A stretch of 6,562 nt of DNA from Planctomycetota bacterium (GTDB lineage: Bacteria; Planctomycetota; Planctomycetia; Pirellulales; Lacipirellulaceae), in the NCBI GenBank assembly GCA_029259975.1, contig JAJDEE010000314.1:1-6562 (forward strand). Direction: 5' to 3'. Position 1 is the first letter of the stretch. Each line of letters opens with the position of its first letter. The notes beneath the pieces were generated by a model. It ran no database searches and was not told the DNA's origin. It saw only the letters and a program-made list of their open reading frames with translations. This document shows, one piece after another, positions 1-5,746 of this stretch. A program made the translations under genes and the position numbers.

Positions 1-1830
1 GCGAAGGCGCATCTGCCATGCCAGCATGATTAATAGGAAAAGAGCAAGGCTGAAAAGTACGCCCGCATGGATGTGCCATTGCCAAAAAGCCCAGAGATAA
101 TCGTTGTCTTCCACCTGTAAGGCCGCACGAGTCAGTTCTGGATTCAACCCTACCCAGCCTTTTTCTACCGGCAGTAGGTCAGCGGGAGTTACAATCAGCG
201 TTGTGTAAGCTAAGGCAATAATCGGCCACAGATAAGCCAGTAAGGCAACGGCAGTTGTTATCGCAAACAATGTACTCAGGCGAACTCGAAACTTTTTGCG
301 AGAAAAGTACTTACCGAGGGCGAGTAGAACGATGCCGAGTAGGCAGGCAGTGAGTCCGTAAATAAATACCTTGGAGATCAAAATCTGGGTTCCAATCTCT
401 ACCATATTGGCTGGAAAAACACCCAGAACTATAAAGGTAACGCTATATCCAAGCAGCCAAGAGAGGGCCGTACGCAGGTAGCCAAACGCCGCCACTTTTG
501 TAGACGGACAGTTCCATACCCTGGTGACTGCTAAACAACAGAAGGCAAGGAAGAATAAGTACACTGTTGAAAGGAACGTGGCTTCTGCAAAAACCAAGGT
601 GATCAATCTGGATTTCGTAGCTTGCGCACGTACGGCATTTAGCTTTTGCAAGGCTTGTTGCAGCGTTGCCGATTCGATTCGCAACTTCTTCTCTCGCTCT
701 CGAAGTAGTTCGATTTCCGCGGGATCTGTTACCTCGGGATGATCTTGAAAGAGCCGTTCTAGTTGTTCGAATTTATGTTGTCGCAAGAAGGCTGATGACA
801 AAAGCACCGTCAAGGCAGACGTCTCAACGGGCGAGATTGCTTGATCGTAGAGTTTGAGGCTTTGGATTAGCCGTTCTTTCTTGCCTCTCAGGTCATTCTG
901 CTGCGCTGCGTTATCGACTCGCGCATTCTGCCACCGCCAAAGAAGATGGAAGGGGATCGAATGGCGGACCGTGACCAATCGACTAACTGCAACTTCGGCT
1001 TGTTCAATTTTGGGTAGCTGTGTCAGTGCCAAGAAATTTGCTATCGCCGAATAGCCTACTTCACCGATCGCTAAAAAAGGCTTGGACTGTCCAGCTAGGA
1101 ATCGCTTAGTCCCTGTAGCAAACAGTTCTGCGTTCTTGATCGTGAGCGACACTGGGTGGTCTTGCAGAGTGGGATTCTCAGGCCATTCGTAAACGGCAGC
1201 CTGTTGCCACATTTGCAAGGCTGCCATGTAATCGTAAAGAGCATTATTGGGGTCATGACGAGCGCACTCATCCAAAGTTTCGAGCCATTCATCGCACCTG
1301 GGTTCAAAGTTTTTATCGTTCCATAGTGGATCACCTTCAAAGAGAAGCAATGCTCGCATCCGCCACCAATGAACATTGTCCGGCTCGGTTTTGGTGGCTT
1401 GTCTCGCTAGTAACAAGCATCGATCGAGGCACCGCTGGCGGAACTTCACCTTTGCCGTTTTAATCGCGTCCTCATCCCATTCGATTGCAATAGCCGGGAT
1501 AGATGTGCTATAGCCTGAATCCTTCCAGTGATTACTCAAAAAACCGATTCCTGCCGAGTCAAGAACCCAAGCGGCTCCGATCTGCATTGACGCCGAGCTA
1601 GAAACGAAGGGCTCTAACCGATCAATTTCAGCTATCCAGAAATCAGCTTGGTCGGGCGGCTCTAAGCTGTCTACCGAAACATGCCCGAATCCGATGCCCT
1701 CAAGTAACTCGTACTGCCATTGTGAGACAAGAGTTGACCAACCAGACTCGGCCATAGTAGCCACGAAAGCCAGATGCAGTCCTGCAGCGCAGAGTGCCAA
1801 CAGCAGAATTATGCCGATAGATCGATTCAA
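1..1830 (-). CDS. Large multi-pass membrane protein with TPR-like extracytoplasmic region (3' end outside window)
   Basis: I do not recognise a named family. In this minus-strand frame there is no stop codon between position 1860 and position 1, giving 610 codons and an open 3' end. I start it at the TTG at 1830-1828: an AGGA lies 7 nt upstream, and a signal-anchor-like hydrophobic stretch follows at residues 5-25 (IGIILLLALCAAGLHLAFVA). The first in-frame ATG (residue 26) would cut that stretch off. Residues about 130-210 look like TPR helices (TEPDNVHWWRMRALLLF; DPNNALYDYMAALQMW). Residues 371-408 are a probable coiled coil rich in E, R, K and L. Membrane helices follow at about 411-436, 455-475, 485-506, 519-547 and 590-607. 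The stretch FRVRLSTLF at 514-522, just before a helix, resembles a motif I associate with planctomycete membrane proteins. The upstream Uma2 gene ends 20 bp before this start, so one transcript is likely. Function is unknown; a scaffold or sensor role would be a guess. The reading frame is certain, the start less so. Confidence 0.85.
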   Translation of the reverse strand, partial: MNRSIGIILLLALCAAGLHLAFVATMAESGWSTLVSQWQYELLEGIGFGHVSVDSLEPPDQADFWIAEIDRLEPFVSSSASMQIGAAWVLDSAGIGFLSNHWKDSGYSTSIPAIAIEWDEDAIKTAKVKFRQRCLDRCLLLARQATKTEPDNVHWWRMRALLLFEGDPLWNDKNFEPRCDEWLETLDECARHDPNNALYDYMAALQMWQQAAVYEWPENPTLQDHPVSLTIKNAELFATGTKRFLAGQSKPFLAIGEVGYSAIANFLALTQLPKIEQAEVAVSRLVTVRHSIPFHLLWRWQNARVDNAAQQNDLRGKKERLIQSLKLYDQAISPVETSALTVLLSSAFLRQHKFEQLERLFQDHPEVTDPAEIELLREREKKLRIESATLQQALQKLNAVRAQATKSRLITLVFAEATFLSTVYLFFLAFCCLAVTRVWNCPSTKVAAFGYLRTALSWLLGYSVTFIVLGVFPANMVEIGTQILISKVFIYGLTACLLGIVLLALGKYFSRKKFRVRLSTLFAITTAVALLAYLWPIIALAYTTLIVTPADLLPVEKGWVGLNPELTRAALQVEDNDYLWAFWQWHIHAGVLFSLALFLLIMLAWQMRLR

Positions 1831-1837
1831 GCCGTTT

Positions 1838-1841
1838 TCCT
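1838..1841 (-). promoter_or_regulatory. Ribosome binding site deciding the TTG start at 1830
   Basis: On the minus strand AGGA is followed by AAACGGC and then TTG, a 7-nt spacing. It lies in the 20-bp gap between the Uma2 stop codon and the membrane protein gene. There is no in-frame ATG near it, which supports TTG initiation. Confidence 0.6.
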
Positions 1842-1850
1842 GTTTTAGTC

Positions 1851-2510
1851 TTACTCCACAAACCGATCCGCGTTCTCAAACAACTTCGCCAGCGGCAACG
1901 TGAACCCTGGAAGCACTGCGCCGCCGTCAAGCGTGCCGGTCGGCTGGACGGTGGTCGAAGTCTCGGGAGCCGAAAATACCTGCATCGTGCGTTTGGCAGG
2001 GTCGAGTTGCCACACTAGCTTTGTTCCCCAGTCAAAATAGTCGACGCGTTTTTGGGCCATTTCACGCGGCGTATTGCTGGGGCTAAGCACTTCGACTGCT
2101 AAGTCGGGATGTAAATCAGGTACCTGTTGTTTTTGCATCTCCTGCATCGGATTTTGTGCCCAAGAGATGTAAGAGATGTCTGGGATATAGATTCGCCGGG
2201 GAGAGTAACGCAACATGCCTGCCTCACCAAGCAAAATGCCAAGATCGTGCTGCTTGACAAAATTACCAAGGAAAAGCCCTAACTCAAAGGCCAGGAAAGA
2301 TTCAATTGCTCCCATCGACTTCTCCACTAAAGTACCATCAATGAGTTCACAAAGCCGTTTTTCTACCTCGCAAGCATGAAGCAGGTCGGCTTCGGTGGCG
2401 TTTCCTGGCGCGGGCGTCAGGCGAATGCGGTTGCCGGGGACGCCGCCCACATGGGCAACAAGTTCTGCAACGTTTAGGGGAATGAATGTAGTCGATGGCA
2501 TCGGGTCCAT
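1851..2510 (-). CDS. Uma2 family protein (DUF820, PD-(D/E)XK nuclease fold)
   Basis: This 219-residue protein has the layout and usual length (roughly 180-220) of the Uma2 family, predicted restriction-endonuclease-like proteins that are abundant in planctomycetes and cyanobacteria and mostly uncharacterised. The visible core is CELIDGTLVEKSMG (E55), then IPDIS (D111), then PDLAVEVLSPSN (E140), then K154 in QKRVDYFDWG followed by LVWQLDP. D111, E140 and K154 form the expected PD-(D/E)XK set, so the nuclease centre looks intact. No signal peptide or membrane segment is seen, so it should be cytoplasmic. The start at 2510 has GGGAG 7 nt upstream; a second ATG three codons later is less well placed. 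A candidate promoter lies at 2546-2574. The membrane protein gene follows 20 bp downstream in the same direction. The family call is firm, but DNA cleavage has not been shown for most members, so its cellular role is open. Confidence 0.93.
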   Translation of the reverse strand: MDPMPSTTFIPLNVAELVAHVGGVPGNRIRLTPAPGNATEADLLHACEVEKRLCELIDGTLVEKSMGAIESFLAFELGLFLGNFVKQHDLGILLGEAGMLRYSPRRIYIPDISYISWAQNPMQEMQKQQVPDLHPDLAVEVLSPSNTPREMAQKRVDYFDWGTKLVWQLDPAKRTMQVFSAPETSTTVQPTGTLDGGAVLPGFTLPLAKLFENADRFVE

Positions 2511-2517
2511 GAGAAAT

Positions 2518-2522
2518 CTCCC
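2518..2522 (-). promoter_or_regulatory. Ribosome binding site of the Uma2 gene
   Basis: GGGAG on the minus strand lies 7 nt (ATTTCTC) before the ATG at 2510. It favours this ATG over the one three codons further in. Confidence 0.6.
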
Positions 2523-2545
2523 GTAGGGTGAGCTGGCACACTCCT

Positions 2546-2574
2546 ATTGTGCCTCAATCGTACGCCTTCGGCAA
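2546..2574 (-). promoter_or_regulatory. Candidate sigma-70-like promoter of the Uma2/membrane protein operon
   Basis: Read on the minus strand, TTGCCG (2574-2569) is followed after exactly 17 bp by CACAAT (2551-2546). Each hexamer matches the consensus at 4 of 6 positions. Transcription would start near 2539, giving a leader of about 29 nt to the ATG at 2510. The sequence match is direct; promoter activity is inferred. Confidence 0.4.
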
Positions 2575-2816
2575 GTTTGACGGTTGGGCTAGGAAATCGG
2601 AACGTCACGCTTTGTTGAGCTGGTGGCATCGGTTGTATCGCCTGATGCGTTGCCAGCTGTGGTTTTTCTGCATCTTTTCGTGGCTAGCCCCGTTGCGTTT
2701 TCGAAACGTGACGTATGTTTGTACAGATCGTTGCGCTGTGACCCAAAAAATGGGCCGCCAGGACCGGCGAATACATCAGCGGTCTCCCTCCCCACTCTCC
2801 CGCCTCTGTTGTTTTC

Positions 2817-2822
2817 AGGAAG
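2817..2822 (+). promoter_or_regulatory. Ribosome binding site deciding the start at 2830
   Basis: AGGAAG is followed by AAACGCT (7 nt) and ATG at 2830. This ATG opens directly into a signal peptide, so it is preferred over the in-frame ATG at 2623, which lacks comparable support. Confidence 0.65.
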
Positions 2823-2829
2823 AAACGCT

Positions 2830-4485
2830 ATGTTTGGCGCATTTCAGCGTGACGTTTTTCGTCGTTTTCCAGAGTTGGCTATGCTGGCCTTGCTTTCTTG
2901 GGTCCTCACAACTGCTGTAGCTTCGGCCCAGTATTGCACATCCGATCAGTGTGACGAGTGTAATCTCTGTCAATGCAGGCTGCGATGCTGTCACGAGTTG
3001 CCCGAGTTGTGGTTGATCAATACGCGCTGCGCCCCGCGCTGCAGAAATCTCGACAATGGTTTCGATTGTATCTCCTTCAAACGATATGACCGCAAGTGTT
3101 GCCGTTGGATAAGAGAAAGCGTGGAATCGTTCCTCGCCCAAGAAGCGAGCATGCCAACCCTGTTTTATTCTCATGGCAATAGTCTGAATCATAAGAACGC
3201 CATGAAGTCGTGCTGGCAGGTTTATTGCAAAATGCGTTGCTGTCCTGGCGCCAAACGTTTGGTATTTTGGTCGTGGCCTGCCGAGCGAGTTTTCAAGACC
3301 AAACGGTTGCAGGTGCGGAAAATGATCGCGAAGAATCTTCGCATCAAATATGTTTATGCAGAATACCAAGGTTATTATATGGCCAAGTTGGTCAACCAAA
3401 TGAGTCTGTCGCAACGCGTGATGATGTCTGGCCACAGTTACGGCGCGATCACCTCTGCGGCAGCAATGCACTACATCGGCGGCGGCTGCCTGCGAGGGCT
3501 GACGCTAGATGGTGGTGCGCCGATTGAACGCCCCAATTTGCGAGCAGCGATGATCTCGGGCGCTTTCGATCATGACATGCTTATTCCTGGTCATCGCTAT
3601 GGGCAAACGTTTGTCGCTAGCGAAAAAATATTTGTGACGCGTAACATTAACGATCGTACGCTAAAGAAATGGCCAAAAACTTCTTGGTGTGGCCGTCGCG
3701 CGATTGGTGTACTGGGCGTCAACGCGAACTGCCTGGGCGAGCATCGTAATAAGCTTTGCCAACTAACGATGTCGTCCGACGTCGGCACGTCGCACTACCT
3801 GAAACCTCACCTCAAGAGCGCCCGTTTTGTGTCCGCACTGTGCTGTCTATCTTTCCCTGCCTGCCAGCAACGTGCGATTGCGAACGCCAGTGGTCGAACT
3901 TCCCCGGAAGATGTCTCGCTAGCAGAGATCGACGCCGAACTGATCACCGATGAGCAGCTTACGGCCGAGTTAGGGTTTATCTTCGACGAGAACGAAGTTG
4001 GCGTTGAACTGGACAACAATGGTGATGATGTTGTAGGTGATGATGCACTAGAGTTCGACATAGACGAGCTTGCTGATCTCCCGCTTCTCACAACAAGCAA
4101 TCTCACGTCGAATTACATTTTTGAAAATGATGTGGTCGAAAATGATGTAGTTGAAAATAACATGGTCGAAAATGATGTAGTCGATAGTTGCGTCTTTGAC
4201 GCATCCAGTTTCGGTTCGCTTGGCAGCGCAGATTCAGTGGACGAGGCTGTGAAGGCAGAGAATAAGCAGACGCAAATAATTGCTTGCCGTAAAGTCCCCA
4301 CTTCGCGGGCAAACGTCGAGGCGTCCCTGCCAAAGCAAACAGAATCGAAAACAGCGGTTGCAAAAATACAACGAGCAGGCGGCCCGAGCAAACACAGCCT
4401 CGGGTATCGCCTCGGCCTGGGCCTAGTGTTGGTCCTGACGGGCCAATTCTATGTCCTTTTCCGTAAGCGGGTGGCGTCGTCCTGA
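2830..4485 (+). CDS. Secreted cysteine-rich alpha/beta hydrolase with acidic stalk and C-terminal membrane anchor
   Basis: This 551-residue protein is read from 2830. Residues 1-34 form a signal peptide with probable cleavage at ASA|Q. Residues 36-91 hold 12 cysteines (C36, 41, 44, 47, 49, 53, 54, 67, 71, 80, 90, 91). An alpha/beta hydrolase domain follows at about 105-345: YSHGN at 113-117 (oxyanion side), WSWP at 147-150, the nucleophile elbow GHSYG with S203, likely acid D275 in NINDRTLK, and likely base H322 in GTSHYL. More cysteines (128, 133, 137, 138, 220, 287, 301, 310, 338, 339, 345) suggest disulfides outside the cytoplasm. Residues about 358-460 are acidic and carry 5-residue repeats. 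Residues about 527-545 form a membrane helix followed by RKR, which predicts the bulk outside and the tail inside. The triad supports an esterase-like activity on an unknown substrate. D227 is a less likely catalytic acid. The hydrolase fold is well supported; the Cys module matches no family I know. Confidence 0.85.
   Translation: MFGAFQRDVFRRFPELAMLALLSWVLTTAVASAQYCTSDQCDECNLCQCRLRCCHELPELWLINTRCAPRCRNLDNGFDCISFKRYDRKCCRWIRESVESFLAQEASMPTLFYSHGNSLNHKNAMKSCWQVYCKMRCCPGAKRLVFWSWPAERVFKTKRLQVRKMIAKNLRIKYVYAEYQGYYMAKLVNQMSLSQRVMMSGHSYGAITSAAAMHYIGGGCLRGLTLDGGAPIERPNLRAAMISGAFDHDMLIPGHRYGQTFVASEKIFVTRNINDRTLKKWPKTSWCGRRAIGVLGVNANCLGEHRNKLCQLTMSSDVGTSHYLKPHLKSARFVSALCCLSFPACQQRAIANASGRTSPEDVSLAEIDAELITDEQLTAELGFIFDENEVGVELDNNGDDVVGDDALEFDIDELADLPLLTTSNLTSNYIFENDVVENDVVENNMVENDVVDSCVFDASSFGSLGSADSVDEAVKAENKQTQIIACRKVPTSRANVEASLPKQTESKTAVAKIQRAGGPSKHSLGYRLGLGLVLVLTGQFYVLFRKRVASS
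4021..4050 (+). repeat. Two 15-bp tandem units encoding GDDVV and GDDAL
   Basis: GGTGATGATGTTGTA is followed directly by GGTGATGATGCACTA, in frame, giving residues 398-407 of the cysteine-rich hydrolase. The first 10 bases are identical between the units. The period matches the downstream ENDVV array. Confidence 0.75.
4123..4182 (+). repeat. Four tandem 15-bp units encoding ENDVV-type pentads
   Basis: Four in-frame copies of a unit close to GAAAATGATGTAGTC encode ENDVV, ENDVV, ENNMV and ENDVV (residues 432-451). A degenerate fifth unit (4183-4197) encodes DSCVF. Copies differ at one to four bases. The array lies in the acidic stalk between the hydrolase domain and the membrane anchor and is richer in A and T than its surroundings. 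Confidence 0.9.
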
Positions 4486-5469
4486 GGGCATGAAGGCGCC
4501 CGTCTCCAAAAACCGTAGGGCGTACGACTGCACCTGCTTGTTTTTCGGCAGCGTTTGATGCACGCCTTTGACTTGTGCGAAATCACTGGCCCCGGCGAGT
4601 TTGCAAGTTTCAATGGACAGTAGCATGTCGTCATCACCTGGGATCGCATCGAGATAGCCTTGATTATCGCCCTGACCACCGACGATGATACCGAATTCGA
4701 ATTCAGGTATCGCGAGTCGTTTTTCCAGTGACGACCAGCCCTTACTGGGGGCCAATTGATCAACGGCTTCGCCGCCAACCATTTCAACAATCCTAGCCAG
4801 GTTTTTTCTTTCAGCTACCATGTCGGCTGCTACTGCACCATGATTGGGCGGAGCGATCATCACAAAACGGTTATAAGTGATCTCTGGTTGCTCGCTCGGA
4901 GGCAACGATGCCAAGTCGTTCAAGCAATGCCGAATCACGATGTTGCCCATGCTGTGCGCGACGAAGCTAAGCGATTCAACGCCGTCAAGGTGCTTGATCA
5001 CGCTCGTGAGCGTGTTGGCATGTTCGCCAATTTCGCCCATCGTCGACGGATAGCCGACATTCACAACTGTCAGACCACCTTCTTCTTCCAAGTATTCCGA
5101 CAGGGGAGTCATGTATTTTCGAAAAGCGCCTAAGCCATGCAAAACGATCACGACATGTTTTGGCAGGGGGGCGATTTTTTTCTCAACCTTTATTTTTTCT
5201 AGTTCTTCCAAACAGTGCTCGAATGTGCCTCGCTCAACAAGGCGATCCTCAGGATCGATCAGGCGATGGTGACCGATGACCGCGTGTTTCTCAATTCGCC
5301 AGCCCTGGTAGACGACTTCGTCAGAAAACATAAATGCTCCGCCGAGTGTCTGACGACCGAGACCAAAGAGCCCAGATTCTGCTTTGGCCGTCGAGTACGA
5401 AAGCAATAGCAAGAACAAGCCTTCGAGTACCACGAGTGCTATCCAATTTATTTTTCGTTCCCGTCGCAT
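4423..5469 (-). CDS. Secreted lipase-like alpha/beta hydrolase
   Basis: This 348-residue protein is read from the ATG at 5469, where GAGGAG lies 9 nt upstream and a textbook signal peptide follows (MRRERK, hydrophobic core WIALVVLEGLFLLLL, cleavage near AKA|ES at residue 30). In-frame ATGs at 5538, 5508 and 5502 would bury that peptide. The hydrolase domain shows VLHGLG at 109-114 (oxyanion side), AHSMGN at 171-176 with nucleophile S173, and MIAPPNHG at 204-211. GDDDMLL follows, with the acid among D279-D281, and then GVHQTL with the base H304. This layout fits lipase and PGAP1-like or palmitoyl-thioesterase-like hydrolases, acting on ester or thioester bonds outside the cytoplasm; the substrate cannot be read. 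No membrane anchor is seen after the signal peptide. The last 20 codons overlap the 3' end of the convergent cysteine-rich hydrolase gene. The fold is certain, the start probable. Confidence 0.9.
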   Translation of the reverse strand: MRRERKINWIALVVLEGLFLLLLSYSTAKAESGLFGLGRQTLGGAFMFSDEVVYQGWRIEKHAVIGHHRLIDPEDRLVERGTFEHCLEELEKIKVEKKIAPLPKHVVIVLHGLGAFRKYMTPLSEYLEEEGGLTVVNVGYPSTMGEIGEHANTLTSVIKHLDGVESLSFVAHSMGNIVIRHCLNDLASLPPSEQPEITYNRFVMIAPPNHGAVAADMVAERKNLARIVEMVGGEAVDQLAPSKGWSSLEKRLAIPEFEFGIIVGGQGDNQGYLDAIPGDDDMLLSIETCKLAGASDFAQVKGVHQTLPKNKQVQSYALRFLETGAFMPSGRRHPLTEKDIELARQDQH

Positions 5470-5478
5470 GGCAGGGAT

Positions 5479-5484
5479 CTCCTC
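5479..5484 (-). promoter_or_regulatory. Ribosome binding site deciding the start at 5469
   Basis: On the minus strand GAGGAG lies 9 nt (ATCCCTGCC) before the ATG at 5469. This is stronger than what precedes the upstream ATGs; only a weak GAAGG lies before 5508. Confidence 0.6.
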
Positions 5485-5543
5485 GTTGGTAATACTTTTC
5501 ATATCCATTTGCAGGCCTTCGGTTTTTAGGACGATCAACCTCT

Positions 5544-5572
5544 ATTGTATCCATTCTGGCTGGCCAGCCCAA
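5544..5572 (-). promoter_or_regulatory. Candidate promoter of the lipase-like gene
   Basis: On the minus strand TACAAT (5549-5544, 5 of 6 consensus) lies 17 bp after TTGGGC (5572-5567, 3 of 6). Transcription would begin near 5537, just after the ATG at 5538. Use of this promoter would therefore exclude that ATG and leave a leader of about 68 nt before the start at 5469. The palindrome at 5558-5569 covers part of the -35 element and the spacer. Confidence 0.4.
5558..5569. promoter_or_regulatory. 12-bp perfect palindrome, possible operator
   Basis: GGCTGGCCAGCC is its own reverse complement. Flanking CATT (5552-5555) and AATG (5571-5574) extend the dyad imperfectly, with CT facing C between the arms. 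Its position over the -35 and spacer of the candidate lipase promoter, in the gap between divergent genes, suggests a repressor site. No regulator gene is seen nearby, and the palindrome could be chance. Confidence 0.3.
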
Positions 5573-5667
5573 TGTCTTACGCAAACGTTGGGAGAATTGT
5601 TCAGAATAGCACATTTTGGCTTGGATTTACCCGTATTCCTGTGCCAGCATTAGTAGATTCTCTTTGG

Positions 5668-5697
5668 TTGCGACCTAAGGCGTGGCTGCGATATACT
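5668..5697 (+). promoter_or_regulatory. Candidate promoter of the SGNH esterase gene
   Basis: TTGCGA (5668-5673, 4 of 6 consensus) and TATACT (5692-5697, 5 of 6) are separated by 18 bp. Transcription would start near 5704, giving a leader of about 43 nt before the ATG at 5747. Confidence 0.45.
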
Positions 5698-5746
5698 GTT
5701 CGTTTCAGAAATATTTACACCTTCCTTCACCAGAATAGAACGTCCC

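Larger units (their letters stand above)
2511..2829. other. 319-bp spacer between divergent Uma2 and hydrolase genes
   Basis: No convincing gene lies here. The plus-strand frame of the hydrolase stays open back to an ATG at 2623, but that extension reads like random coding and would put 69 residues before a clean signal peptide. A minus-strand promoter candidate sits at 2546-2574. For the plus-strand gene I see only a poor candidate: TTGCGT at 2693-2698 and TATGTT at 2714-2719, with a 15-bp spacer that is too short. A small TTTCGAAA palindrome lies at 2699-2706. The stretch from about 2780 to 2810 is pyrimidine-rich. Confidence 0.6.

Noticed and set aside
1095..1930. Short ORFs on both strands around 1095-1376 and 1694-1930
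   Set aside because: They overlap the uninterrupted 610-codon minus-strand frame or the Uma2 gene and encode no recognisable domain.
2742..2755. CCCA-A5-TGGG inverted repeat in the spacer
   Set aside because: The stem is only 4 bp around an A-tract, too short to distinguish from chance.
2623..2829. N-terminal extension of the cysteine-rich hydrolase to the ATG at 2623
   Set aside because: It would place 69 unstructured residues ahead of a clean signal peptide, whereas the ATG at 2830 has AGGAAG at 7 nt.
2528..2920. 130-codon plus-strand ORF in the spacer, overlapping the hydrolase start
   Set aside because: It is in another frame from the hydrolase, has no ribosome binding site, and runs through the signal peptide coding region. 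The translation has a W/C/R-rich random look.
2815..3471. 218-codon minus-strand ORF opposite the cysteine-rich hydrolase
   Set aside because: It lies within and opposite a gene with a signal peptide and catalytic motifs. Its translation is rich in H, R, T and A with no recognisable domain, as expected of an antisense shadow.
4490..4525. CGCCC/GGGCG inverted repeat after the hydrolase stop as a terminator
   Set aside because: The stem is only 5 bp with a 16-nt loop and no U-tract, and it lies inside the lipase-like coding region.
5470..5538. Longer start of the lipase-like gene (ATG at 5538, 5508 or 5502)
   Set aside because: These would bury the signal peptide, GAGGAG sits before 5469, and the candidate transcription start near 5537 lies after the first base of the ATG at 5538.
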